Origin: Cupriavidus laharis
GTDB lineage: Bacteria > Pseudomonadota > Gammaproteobacteria > Burkholderiales > Burkholderiaceae
NCBI RefSeq assembly: GCF_914271435.1
Contig: NZ_CAJZAI010000001.1
Coordinates: 186,001 to 250,000, forward strand
Direction of reading: 5' to 3'
DNA length: 64,000 nt
Part shown: positions 50,179 to 61,090 of the stretch, piece after piece
Position numbering within the stretch: position 1 is the stretch's first letter
Layout: each line of letters starts with the position of its first letter
Program-made: the position numbers and the translations under genes
Notes under the pieces: model-generated
The model's database searches: none
Told to the model about the DNA's origin: nothing
What the model saw: only the letters and a program-made list of their open reading frames with translations

Positions 50179-50562
50179 ATGGACACCACCCGAATCGCAA
50201 CCCATTGTGGGGATCGACTTCCCCGTCATTCGTTGGCCTGCCTGGCGATAGGCTTGCTGCTGGCGGGCTGTGCAGCGCAACCGGTGCAACCTGCCGGCGC
50301 CCCTGCCGACAAGCCCGCGGCAACGCCGATGCCGGGCCCGCAGGGCGCACGCGGCACGCCGGAAGGGTGCCAGGCCGACAAGCTTGGCGACAGCAGCCTG
50401 ATCGGCAAGACGGAAGCCGAAGCCATCGCATTGCTGCAAGGCTGTGCCTGGCGCATTGGCGAGCGCGACGGCCAGCAGTATCCCGGCACCATGGACTACA
50501 ACCCGCAGCGGCGCACGCTTGGCATTACGTCCGGCAAGGTGGCTTGGGTGCGCCGCGGCTAG
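50179..50562 (+). CDS. Lipoprotein with peptidase-inhibitor I78-like domain
   Basis: A 127-residue lipoprotein (SLACLAIGLLLAGCAAQPVQP, lipobox LAGC) with a Pro/Ala-rich linker and a C-terminal I78-type fold: C-QADKLGDSSLIGKTEAEAIAL, then WRIGERDGQQYPGTMDYNPQRRTLGITSGKVAWVRRG. The DY-x-P-x-R-R strand and LIGKTEAEA helix match the pattern of I78 serine-peptidase inhibitors. It starts close to the ADH remnant, suggesting the gene arrived with that rearrangement. A periplasmic inhibitor role is inferred from the family. Confidence 0.65.
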   Translation: MDTTRIATHCGDRLPRHSLACLAIGLLLAGCAAQPVQPAGAPADKPAATPMPGPQGARGTPEGCQADKLGDSSLIGKTEAEAIALLQGCAWRIGERDGQQYPGTMDYNPQRRTLGITSGKVAWVRRG

Positions 50563-50631
50563 ACATCATGTATGGACAACTTTGCCTGCGCGGCGTCAAA
50601 CATGACAGAAATGTAATTTGACGACCTAAAC

Positions 50632-50650
50632 GGGAATGATTATTTTTTCG
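50632..50650. promoter_or_regulatory. Weak Fur-box-like site upstream of the iron ABC operon
   Basis: The sequence around GGAATGATTATTTTTTC matches the 19-bp Fur consensus at about 11 positions by my count. It is about 60-80 bp before the ferric-iron binding protein start, so it fits in position, but the match is weak. Confidence 0.3.
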
Positions 50651-50709
50651 GCTCTATCCGAATAAGCGAGGCGAGCCCGCGGGGCTGCCTCAACCACAGG
50701 GGAAGAGCC

Positions 50710-51753
50710 ATGCGTGTCACCGCCACAATCCGCCGTCTGCTGCCTTGGTCCGCAGCGCTTGCCGTCCTAATGCAGCCGCTTGCGGCAGCTGCGCAGGAAA
50801 AGGTGCTCAATCTCTACACGGCGCGCCACTACCAGACCGACGAGGCGCTCTACGCCAACTTCACGAAGCAGACCGGCATCAAGATCAACCGCATCGAAGG
50901 CCAGGAAGACCCGCTGCTCGAGCGCATCCGCAGCGAAGGCGCGAACAGCCCGGCGGACGTGTTCATCACGGTGGACATCGGCCGCCTGTGGCGCGCCCAG
51001 CAGGCGGGCGTGTTTGCACCGGTCAAGTCGATGGTGCTGGCGTCGCGCATTCCCGCCAACTACCGCGACCCTTCGGGCGAGTGGTTCGGCTTCTCGGCGC
51101 GCGCGCGCGTGATTGCCTACAACAAGACTGCCGTGAAGCCGGGCGACATCGGGCGTTACGAGGACCTGGCAGACCCGAAGTGGAAGGGCAAGGTGTGCAC
51201 GCGTTCCGGCGGGCATGTGTACAACCTGTCGCTGGTGTCGAGCCTGATCGCGCACGATGGCGAGGCGAAGACTGAGCAGTGGGCCCGTGGCGTCGTGGGC
51301 AACCTCGCGCGCGCGCCCAAGGGCGGCGACACCGACCAGCTCAAGGCCGTAGCCGCCGGCGAGTGCGACGTCGCGATTGCCAACACGTACTACATCGCCC
51401 GCATCCTGAAGTCGACCAAGCCCGAGGACAAGGCTGTGGCCGACAAGCTCGGCGTGGTCTGGCCCAACCAGGACGGCCAGGGCGTGCATATGAATGTCTC
51501 GGGCGGCGGTATGCTCAAGCATGCGCCCAATAAGGACGCGGCCGTCAAGTTCCTGGAATACCTGGCCAGCGACGACGCGCAGCGCTACTTTGCCGATGGC
51601 AACAACGAGTGGCCGGTCGTGCCGAGCGTGAAGGCCGCCAATCCGGCGCTCGACGCCATGGGCACCTTCAAGGCCGACACGATCAACGTGGGTGAACTTG
51701 GCAAGTTCCAGCCGCAGGCCCAGAAGCTGCTGGACCGCGCGGGCTTCAAGTAA
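50710..51753 (+). CDS. fbpA: Ferric-iron ABC transporter, periplasmic binding protein
   Basis: A 347-residue periplasmic protein, with signal peptide (SAALAVLMQPLAAAAQ), of the FbpA/FutA family. Landmarks are KVLNLYTARHYQTDEALYANF at the start of the mature protein (YTARHY is a known Fe-ligand region in relatives), WFGFSARARVIAYNKTAVKP, and IANTYYIARILKS with two adjacent tyrosines as candidate iron ligands. It has AGGGGAAG before the ATG. It is separated from the permease and ATPase genes by a convergent HEAT-like gene, so the transporter is split into two transcription units. Confidence 0.93.
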   Translation: MRVTATIRRLLPWSAALAVLMQPLAAAAQEKVLNLYTARHYQTDEALYANFTKQTGIKINRIEGQEDPLLERIRSEGANSPADVFITVDIGRLWRAQQAGVFAPVKSMVLASRIPANYRDPSGEWFGFSARARVIAYNKTAVKPGDIGRYEDLADPKWKGKVCTRSGGHVYNLSLVSSLIAHDGEAKTEQWARGVVGNLARAPKGGDTDQLKAVAAGECDVAIANTYYIARILKSTKPEDKAVADKLGVVWPNQDGQGVHMNVSGGGMLKHAPNKDAAVKFLEYLASDDAQRYFADGNNEWPVVPSVKAANPALDAMGTFKADTINVGELGKFQPQAQKLLDRAGFK

Positions 51754-51762
51754 GCAGGCAAG

Positions 51763-52437
51763 TCAGAGCAGGAAGCGCTTGTTACCGGTCACCTCGGCCG
51801 GCTCGACCTTGCGGAACGTGAGCTTCACGCTGCTGTCCAGCCGCCGGCCGGCCTGGCGCCGCCGCAGCGCGCGTTGCATCAGGCCCTTGTGGCCGACCGT
51901 TCCCTCGGCATAGGGCTGGCCGTTTCCGATGTTCAGTGCACCCGCGGCGAGCGCAGCATTGCGCTCGGCCGCGCTCTTTTCGAGCAGCTTGTCGAGCGCT
52001 GTGCGGGCGCGCACCTGCGCCATCAGTCCCGCGTCGGACGGATTGGCGCGGGCGCGGTCGGCGTCCCACGGCAATCGCACCTTGCCGGCCAGCCGGCGCA
52101 GCGCGGCGCGCAGCTCTGCGCCATCCATCTTGTTGTCCTGGACGATCCAGACCGCGTCATGCCGGATCAGCGGTTCGGTGTCCGCCATCCTGCGCAGCAG
52201 CACGGCCGGCAGGCCGGGTGCGCTCACCTGGTGCGAACGTCGGATGGCGTTGAGCGTGATGCGCCGGATCTGCGGGTTGGCATGGTCGGCCAGGTCGGCG
52301 AGCACGCGCTGCGCGGCGTCTGGTGAATCGATCATTTCAGCAAGCTGGCCCGCCAGGGAGACCTCTTCCATGCTGCTGAGCTTGGCCTTGCCGACAAGCC
52401 TGTTCATCTTGAACACCAGAAAGTGATATTTCAGCAT
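51763..52437 (-). CDS. HEAT-repeat-like hypothetical protein
   Basis: A 224-residue soluble protein. The first 150 residues are repetitive helices of HEAT type (AEMIDSPDAAQRVLADLADHANPQIRRITLNAIRRS, VLLRRMADTEPLIRHDAVWIVQDN), and the C-terminus is basic. It begins at ATG 52437, with GGGGAA upstream; a long extension to 53124 is a false reading across the permease gene. It lies between fbpA (convergent) and the permease gene (same strand). A scaffold role is typical for HEAT proteins but unproven here. Confidence 0.7.
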   Translation of the reverse strand: MLKYHFLVFKMNRLVGKAKLSSMEEVSLAGQLAEMIDSPDAAQRVLADLADHANPQIRRITLNAIRRSHQVSAPGLPAVLLRRMADTEPLIRHDAVWIVQDNKMDGAELRAALRRLAGKVRLPWDADRARANPSDAGLMAQVRARTALDKLLEKSAAERNAALAAGALNIGNGQPYAEGTVGHKGLMQRALRRRQAGRRLDSSVKLTFRKVEPAEVTGNKRFLL

Positions 52438-52589
52438 AATTCCCCGTGCGATCCTGGCGCCGCGTGACGGGTGGCGAAGTCTGGCCGGTCTCGCCCGCAG
52501 CCTTGTCTGTTGTCCCCAGTCCGGAAAATGGAATCCGGAGCCGGGCCTGGCCCGGGTAACGGCAACCTGATGCTGAAACTTGAGGGAAA

Positions 52590-54299
52590 TCAGGAATCCG
52601 CGCCGCGGCGGATGGTGCGCGACAACACCACCACCGGCAACAGCCCCGCGGCCACGATGACCAGCGACGCGGTGGCGGCTTCGGTCAGGCGCTCGTCGGA
52701 AGCGAGGTTGTAGGCCTGAACGGCCAGCGTGTCGAAGTTGAACGGCCGCATGACGAACGTGGCCGGCAGTTCCTTCATCACGTCGACGAAGACGATCAGG
52801 CCGGCGGTCAGCAGGCTGCCGCGCAGCATCGGGAAATGGACGCGGCGCAAGGTGGCGCCCGGGCCGTGGCCAAGGCTGCGCGCGGCGGCATCCATGCTGG
52901 GCGTGATCTTGCCCAGGCCGGCATTGACCGCCTGCAGCGCCACGCCGAGAAAGCGCACCAGCAAGGCATAGACCAGCGCGGCGATGCCGCCCGTCAGCAG
53001 CAGGCCTGCAGCCATGCTGAACTGCTGGTGCAGCCAGGCCGACAGCGCATTGTCCAGCCGGGCCACCGGCACCAGCACCCCGACTGCGATCACCGAGCCC
53101 GGCAGGGCATAGCCCATGCCGCACACGCGCGTCAGCCCTCGCACCAGCCAGGCGCGCCGGGCATTGGCGGCGCGTCCTGCATAGCCGATCGCCAGTGCGA
53201 CGCCTACCGCGGCCAGTGCCGTGGTGCCAGCGAGCAGCACGCTGTTGCGGATCAGGCCGACGAAGCGGGGGCCGAACTGGGCGTCGCCGTCAGTCAGGGC
53301 CATGCGGCACAGCATCAGTGCCGGCACCAGGAAGCCAAGCAGTACCGGTACCGCGCAGGCCAGCAAGGCCAGCCAGCCACACGCACCTGCGAGCGGATAG
53401 GCGGGCGCACGCCGCTGGTTGCCGTAGACCTCTGCGCGTCCCCGGCTGGCACGCTCAGCGAGCAGGATCGCGACGACGAAAGCCAGCATGCAGGCCGACA
53501 GCTGCGCGGCCGCGGTCTTGTCGCCGAGCGAGAACCACGCGCGGTAGATGCCGGTCGAGAAAGTCGGAATGCCAAAGTAGGCGACCGTGCCGAAGTCCGC
53601 CAGCGTTTCCATCATGGCCAGCGCAGTGCCGGCGACGATGCCGGGCCGTGCCAGCGGCAGCATCACGCGCCACAGGCGGCTCCAGGTGCCATGCCCGAGC
53701 AGCCGGGCGGCCTCGAGCGTGTTCAGCGTCTGCTGCAGGAAGGCCGCGCGCGCGGTGAGGTAGACATAGGGGTAAAGCACCAGCGAGAACAGCGCGATGG
53801 CGCCGCCCAGCGACCGGATATCGGGGAACCAGTACTCGCGGGCGCCCCAGCCCATGAGCGCGCGCAGCCAGCCTTGCACCGGGCCGGCGAACTGCAGCGC
53901 GTCGGTATAGGCGTAGGCGATCACGTAGGCCGGCATGGCCAGCGGCAGCACCAGTGCCCATTCCATCATCCCGCGGCCGGGAAAGCGGTAGGTGGCGACC
54001 AGCCAGGCCGTCGTCACGCCGAGCAGCAGCACGCCGCAGGCGACGCCGAGCAGTAGCCAGAGCGTGTTGGTGACATACTCGGCCAGCACGGTCTCGACCA
54101 GGTGGCGCCAGGTCTCTCCGGCGGGGGCCAGGACGCTGGCAACCACGAACACGATGGGCACGGCGACCAGCAGTGCCATGGCTAGCGCGGCCATGGTCAG
54201 CGGATGCAGGCGGTGATGACGGAGCAGGAGCATGCGGGCAGCGCGCGAGGCGTCTGGAACAGCTGGCCATTCTAGCAACGTGGGCGACATGCGGGCCAT
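52590..54299 (-). CDS. fbpB: Ferric-iron ABC transporter permease
   Basis: A 569-residue inner-membrane protein with about 12 helices, i.e. two fused MetI-type permease halves as in FbpB/ThiP. Each half carries an EAA-type loop: NTLEAARLLGHGTWSRLWRVMLPLARPG and DAAARSLGHGPGATLRRVHFPMLRG. The start is uncertain: ATG at 54299, 54290 or 54233 are all in frame; only the last gives the usual basic-plus-hydrophobic N-terminus (MLLLRHHRLHPLTM). It is divergent from the ATPase gene. Confidence 0.93.
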   Translation of the reverse strand: MARMSPTLLEWPAVPDASRAARMLLLRHHRLHPLTMAALAMALLVAVPIVFVVASVLAPAGETWRHLVETVLAEYVTNTLWLLLGVACGVLLLGVTTAWLVATYRFPGRGMMEWALVLPLAMPAYVIAYAYTDALQFAGPVQGWLRALMGWGAREYWFPDIRSLGGAIALFSLVLYPYVYLTARAAFLQQTLNTLEAARLLGHGTWSRLWRVMLPLARPGIVAGTALAMMETLADFGTVAYFGIPTFSTGIYRAWFSLGDKTAAAQLSACMLAFVVAILLAERASRGRAEVYGNQRRAPAYPLAGACGWLALLACAVPVLLGFLVPALMLCRMALTDGDAQFGPRFVGLIRNSVLLAGTTALAAVGVALAIGYAGRAANARRAWLVRGLTRVCGMGYALPGSVIAVGVLVPVARLDNALSAWLHQQFSMAAGLLLTGGIAALVYALLVRFLGVALQAVNAGLGKITPSMDAAARSLGHGPGATLRRVHFPMLRGSLLTAGLIVFVDVMKELPATFVMRPFNFDTLAVQAYNLASDERLTEAATASLVIVAAGLLPVVVLSRTIRRGADS

Positions 54300-54313
54300 G
54301 TCGCCCCAGTCCC

Positions 54314-54319
54314 TATAAT
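54314..54319 (+). promoter_or_regulatory. Candidate -10 element of the iron ABC ATPase gene (possible leaderless start)
   Basis: TATAAT ends seven bases before the ATG at 54326, so the transcript would begin at or near the start codon. No Shine-Dalgarno is seen. Confidence 0.4.
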
Positions 54320-54325
54320 TCGCGG

Positions 54326-55426
<1,101 letters not shown>

Positions 55427-55531
55427 CGGGGCAATGGTCTACACTCTCACGTTCCCCGGCGCCGCTGGCGCCAACCACGCCGATGCCTTGCAGCTGGCGC
55501 GTGGTCTTGCGATTTCCGAGGCCTGAATACC

Positions 55532-56872
55532 GTGGCGGACACGCTGTTTTCCGATTCTTCCGACCGTTCCCGGCAACCGCTCGCCGAGCGCCTGCGTCCA
55601 CGCAATATCGACGAGGTGATCGGCCAGCAGCACCTGCTCGGGCCCGGCAAGCCGCTGCGCGTGGCGTTCGAGTCCGGCGAGCCGCATTCGATGATCCTGT
55701 GGGGGCCGCCCGGCGTGGGCAAGACCACGCTCGCGCGGCTGATGGCCGATGCCTTCGATGCCGAGTTCATCGCGCTGTCGGCCGTGCTGTCCGGCGTGAA
55801 GGACATCCGCGAGGCGGTGGAGCGGGCCGAGCAGTTCCGCGCGCACGGGCGCCGCACGCTGGTGTTCGTCGATGAAGTCCACCGCTTCAACAAGAGCCAG
55901 CAGGACGCCTTCCTGCCGCATGTGGAAAGCGGGCTGTTCACGTTCATCGGCGCCACCACCGAGAACCCGTCGTTCGAAGTCAACGGCGCCTTGCTGTCGC
56001 GCGCGGCCGTTTATGTGCTGAAAAGCCTGGATGACGCCGAACTCACACAGCTCGCGCAGCGCGCCAGCGAAGAATTGGGCGGCATCACCTGGCAGGATGA
56101 GGCACTGAAGCTCATCGTGGCTTCCGCCGACGGCGACGGCCGCAAGCTGCTGAACAACATCGAGATCGTGGCCCGCGCGGCGCGCAATGCGGGCACGGCC
56201 GAGATCGACACGGCCCTGCTGGGCAGCGCGCTGTCCGAGAACCTGCGCCGCTTCGACAAGGGCGGCGATGCGTTCTACGACCAGATCAGCGCGCTGCACA
56301 AGTCGGTGCGCGGTTCCGACCCGGACGCCGCACTGTACTGGTTCTGCCGCATGCTCGATGGCGGCGCCGATCCGCGCTACCTCGCGCGGCGTATCGTGCG
56401 CATGGCGTGGGAAGACATCGGCCTGGCCGATCCGCGCGCCGCCCGCATCACATTGGACGCCGCCGAAACCTATGAGCGCCTCGGCTCGCCCGAGGGCGAG
56501 CTGGCGCTCGGGCAGGCGCTGATCTACCTCGCCGTGGCGCCCAAGTCCAACGCCGGCTACAACGCGTACAACGCGGCACGCGCGTTCGTGTCCAAGGACA
56601 AGTCCCGCGCCGTCCCCGTGCACCTGCGCAATGCGCCCACGCGGCTGATGAAGGAACTCGGCTACGGCCACGCCTACCGTTACGCGCATGACGAGCCCGA
56701 GGCCTATGCGGCGGGCGAGCACTATTTCCCCGACGACCTGAAGGCGCAGGACTGGTACCAGCCGGTGCCGCGTGGCCTGGAAGGCAAGATCGCCGAGAAG
56801 CTGCGCCACCTGCGCGAACTCGACGAAGCCTGGCATCGCGAGCACCGGGGCAAGGGCAAAACCGGCGAATGA
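55532..56872 (+). CDS. rarA: Replication-associated recombination protein RarA (MgsA)
   Basis: A 446-residue AAA+ clamp-loader-like protein acting at stalled forks. Walker A is in LWGPPGVGKTTLARLMADAF, Walker B in LVFVDEVHRFNKSQQDAFLPHVESG, with ATTENPSFEVNGALLSRAAVYVL after it; the C-terminal tetramerisation part has SDPDAALYWFCRMLDGGADPRYLARRIVRMAWEDIGLADPRA. Length is typical. It usually follows lolA directly in betaproteobacteria; here a 5.9-kb block separates them. Confidence 0.97.
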   Translation: MADTLFSDSSDRSRQPLAERLRPRNIDEVIGQQHLLGPGKPLRVAFESGEPHSMILWGPPGVGKTTLARLMADAFDAEFIALSAVLSGVKDIREAVERAEQFRAHGRRTLVFVDEVHRFNKSQQDAFLPHVESGLFTFIGATTENPSFEVNGALLSRAAVYVLKSLDDAELTQLAQRASEELGGITWQDEALKLIVASADGDGRKLLNNIEIVARAARNAGTAEIDTALLGSALSENLRRFDKGGDAFYDQISALHKSVRGSDPDAALYWFCRMLDGGADPRYLARRIVRMAWEDIGLADPRAARITLDAAETYERLGSPEGELALGQALIYLAVAPKSNAGYNAYNAARAFVSKDKSRAVPVHLRNAPTRLMKELGYGHAYRYAHDEPEAYAAGEHYFPDDLKAQDWYQPVPRGLEGKIAEKLRHLRELDEAWHREHRGKGKTGE

Positions 56873-56919
56873 GGCGGCAAGCCCGCACAGTTCCGGGGCT
56901 GTGGGGCGCGCGGGTGAAG

Positions 56920-58278
<1,359 letters not shown>

Positions 58279-58296
58279 AAACTGCGGGTCAGCCTC

Positions 58297-58326
58297 TTGC
58301 GCTGGCTGGCAGACCCTGTCTATAAT
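58297..58326 (+). promoter_or_regulatory. Promoter of tRNA-Ser
   Basis: TTGCGC (58297-58302) and TATAAT (58321-58326) are 18 bases apart, and the -10 lies 31 bases upstream of the mature tRNA. Confidence 0.65.
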
Positions 58327-58357
58327 CTTGGTTTCGCTGCAACGCGACCAAGTTACC

Positions 58358-58447
<90 letters not shown>

Positions 58448-58507
58448 ACAAAAAGCTGCCGACTGATTCGACCACCGGCAGACAAGAAGACTGTAGTAAA
58501 ACTCAGG

Positions 58508-58544
58508 CCGACTCCTGCGCAAGCAGGCGTCGGTTTTGTTTTTT
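58508..58544 (+). terminator. Intrinsic terminator after tRNA-Ser
   Basis: CCGACTCCTGC and GCAGGCGTCGG form an 11-base stem with one mismatch around GCAA, followed by TTTTGTTTTTT. It is 60 bp after the tRNA. Confidence 0.9.
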
Positions 58545-58616
58545 GTGTGCCGGTTTTTGCCGCGATCCACGCACGTTCACCGGTCCCGATGCGGGCCGGA
58601 CTTCCGAGGGCAGCCG

Positions 58617-59489
58617 ATGACGTCCACACCCGCCGATCCTTCGCGTTTCCAGGGCGATCCCGCCGAACTGCCCCGCGACCCCGACCTGCTCCCGGGCATG
58701 CCTTACCGCCACTACAAGGGCGGCGCCTATGCCGTGGTCGGCGTGGGCCGGTTCGAGGCCGACCTGTCGCCCGTAGTGGTCTACGAAGCGATGCGCGATC
58801 GTTCCCTGCTGTGGGTGCGCACCGCTGAAGTCTTCAGCGAGGCCGTGGCAACGCCGCAGGGGGCGGTGCCGCGCTTTGCGCCGGACTGGCCGGCCGCGTT
58901 GGCGTGCCTCGATTTCCTGCCGCGCAAGGCAGTGCTCGACGTGCTGGCGTTGTACGATGCGCCATACCGTCGCTACCACGACCGCCGGCACGTGCTCGAG
59001 ATGTTCGAGCAGGCCCGTATCCGCGGTGTGGCGCTGAATTCCGCGCAGGCGCTGGCGGTGCTGTTCCACGACGCCGTGTATGTCCCCGGCTGCGAACACA
59101 ATGAGGCCGCTTCGGCCGCACTGATTCCAACGATGACGCCCGGCGTCGATGCCGACGTGGTCCAGCTTGCTGCGCAGATCGTGCTGGATACGCACATGCA
59201 TGAGGCCACCGTCGCGGAGGCGGGCACCGTGCTCGATCTTGACCTGTACCGGCTTGCCGTGCCGGCGGACGAGTTCGATGCCTTCAGCCTCGCTGTCTTC
59301 GAAGAGAACCGTGCCTTGCTGGCGGCGCGCACCGGGCTGTCGGGCGAGGCGCTGACGCAGGTCTTCCGGCAACGCCGCGCTGCCTTCCTGTCGACGCTTG
59401 CGCAGCGCCCGCAGTTGTTCGTGACCGACGCCTTTGCCGATTGCGAGGCGTTGGCGCGCGCCAACATCGCGCGCGTCGCAGGTGCCTGA
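58617..59489 (+). CDS. DUF1653-HD domain fusion protein
   Basis: A 290-residue protein. The N-terminal 70 residues match DUF1653 (PYRHYKGGAYAVVGVGRFEADLSPVVVYEAMRDRSLLWVRTAEVF). The C-terminal part is an HD-type metal-dependent hydrolase: YHDRRHVLEMFEQA, the HD pair in LAVLFHDAVYVPGCEHNEAASA, and LDTHMHEATVA. Related HD proteins remove or act on nucleotides. The ATG at 58617 has GAGGG upstream and follows the tRNA terminator; longer readings from upstream would cross the tRNA region. The fusion of the two domains is notable. Confidence 0.85.
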   Translation: MTSTPADPSRFQGDPAELPRDPDLLPGMPYRHYKGGAYAVVGVGRFEADLSPVVVYEAMRDRSLLWVRTAEVFSEAVATPQGAVPRFAPDWPAALACLDFLPRKAVLDVLALYDAPYRRYHDRRHVLEMFEQARIRGVALNSAQALAVLFHDAVYVPGCEHNEAASAALIPTMTPGVDADVVQLAAQIVLDTHMHEATVAEAGTVLDLDLYRLAVPADEFDAFSLAVFEENRALLAARTGLSGEALTQVFRQRRAAFLSTLAQRPQLFVTDAFADCEALARANIARVAGA

Positions 59490-59697
59490 ACGCATGCTGG
59501 AGGCAAGCGCCGCCAGGGAAGCACTGTAGTCGCTTTTGCATTGCTGGGCACGGCCTGCGTCACGCTGCATATGCCGGCGCGTCTGCCGGCATGGCAGCTT
59601 GGCGCGATGGCCGCGGCCACGGTCATGGTGGCTGCCGGCTATCTTGCTGCGTTCCGCCTGCCGGACAGGATCGATCAATACCGCCAGGTGGGCTCGC

Positions 59698-61029
59698 TCA
59701 GTGTTCCGGTTCCGGCTCCAGCGTCTTCTGCGTTGCCTCCGTCCCTGCCGGCAGCCGCGACACCAGCAGCTGGTCGATCTTGTGATGGTCGATGTCCAGC
59801 ACTTCAAAGCGGAACTCCGCCACGGTGATCGACTCGGATTTCTTCGGGATGCGCTTGAGCGCGTAGATCACCAATCCCGCAGCCGTATCCACGTAGTCCT
59901 CGCCGGGCAGGGAGTCGATCTCCAGCGCCTTCTTCAAATCGATCAACGGCGTAAGCCCGTCCACTAGCCACGAGCTGTCGTCGCGTCGCACGATCTGCTC
60001 GTCTTCGCTCGAGTAGAGGATGTCGCCCATCAGCGCACCGACGATGTCGTCGAGCGTGACGATGCCGACCACGAGGCCGTACTCGTTCATGACCACGGCA
60101 AAGCTCTGGTGCATCTCGCGGAAGCGCGTCAGGGCTTCGGACAGGGTCAGCGTGTCCGGGATCACCAGTACGTTCTTGTCGTGGTGCTTGCCGATATTGC
60201 CGATCACCGTCGCAGTCTCGTCAGCCAGCAGCAGTTGCAGGATGTCCTTGGAGTCGATGTAGCCCTGCACATCGTCGAGGTCGTGGCCGCACACCGGGTA
60301 TTGGGCGTGCGGCTGGTTGACCAGCTTGCGCCGCACGCTGTCGGCGGTTTCGTCCAGGCTCAGGTAGACCACGTCGTCGCGCGGCGTCATGATGGCCGTG
60401 ACGCTCTTGGAGTCGAGTTCGAACACGTTCTCGATCAGGTGGATCTCATGCTTGAGCAGCACGCCGGCCTCGGCGCCCGCATCGACCATGGCGGCGATGT
60501 CTTCGGTCGTGATCTGCTCGACCGTCTTGGTCGGCAGCCCGAACAGCCGCAGGCTGGCGTCGGCCGCGGCGTTGAATACGAAGACCAGCGGCTTGAGCAC
60601 GCGCAGCAGCGTCAGGATGGGATCGATCACCGCGAGCGCGCACGCCTCGGGAAAGCTCATGGCGATGCGCTTGGGGATCAGGTCGGCAAACTGGATGAAC
60701 AGCAGCGTGACGATCAGGAACGAGCCGATATTCGCGATCCGCTGCGCGATGCCGGCATCCATATAGGGCGACAGCGCGGCAAGCACCAGGTCGGAGACGT
60801 GCTTCTCACCGAGGATACCGGCCAGGATCGCCACGCTGTTCACGCCGATCTGCACGATCGTGAAGAAGTTTCCGGGCTCCTCCTTGAGCAGCAGCACCTT
60901 GGTGGCGCGGCGGTCGCCGCGTTCGGACAGCGTCTGCAGCTTGGTGCGGCGGGCGGCGGTCAGCGCGATCTCGGAAATCGAGAAGAAGGCGCTGACCAGG
61001 ATGAGGAGGAGCAGTGTCAGTACGAACAT
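59698..61029 (-). CDS. CNNM/CorC-type membrane protein with CBS domains
   Basis: A 443-residue inner-membrane protein: an N-terminal DUF21/CNNM transmembrane domain (LTLLLLILVSAFFSISEIALTAARRTKL, IQIGVNSVAILAGILGEKHVSDL), a pair of CBS domains (SVTAIMTPRDDVVYLSLDET and NVLVIPDTLTLSEALTRF) and the C-terminal CorC_HlyC domain (DSSWLVDGLTPLIDLKKALEIDSLPG, PKKSESITVAEFRFEVLDIDHHKIDQLLV). Members are implicated in magnesium or cobalt efflux; 'haemolysin' in older names is misleading. It is convergent with the HD protein gene and lies downstream of the LysR gene. Confidence 0.92.
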   Translation of the reverse strand: MFVLTLLLLILVSAFFSISEIALTAARRTKLQTLSERGDRRATKVLLLKEEPGNFFTIVQIGVNSVAILAGILGEKHVSDLVLAALSPYMDAGIAQRIANIGSFLIVTLLFIQFADLIPKRIAMSFPEACALAVIDPILTLLRVLKPLVFVFNAAADASLRLFGLPTKTVEQITTEDIAAMVDAGAEAGVLLKHEIHLIENVFELDSKSVTAIMTPRDDVVYLSLDETADSVRRKLVNQPHAQYPVCGHDLDDVQGYIDSKDILQLLLADETATVIGNIGKHHDKNVLVIPDTLTLSEALTRFREMHQSFAVVMNEYGLVVGIVTLDDIVGALMGDILYSSEDEQIVRRDDSSWLVDGLTPLIDLKKALEIDSLPGEDYVDTAAGLVIYALKRIPKKSESITVAEFRFEVLDIDHHKIDQLLVSRLPAGTEATQKTLEPEPEH

Positions 61030-61090
61030 GGCTGGATGAGGGCGCCGTTCGGGCCTCTTGATGATGGTGCAGGCCGCGCGAGGCTGTCAA

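Noticed and set aside
51763..53124. 453-codon extension of the HEAT-like gene
   Set aside because: The first ~230 codons cross the permease gene in another frame; ATG 52437 has a ribosome binding site and gives a sensible protein.
59541..59828. Short plus-strand frame with a hydrophobic start after the HD protein gene
   Set aside because: Only about 50 codons look membrane-like, no ribosome binding site, and the rest runs antisense into the CNNM gene.
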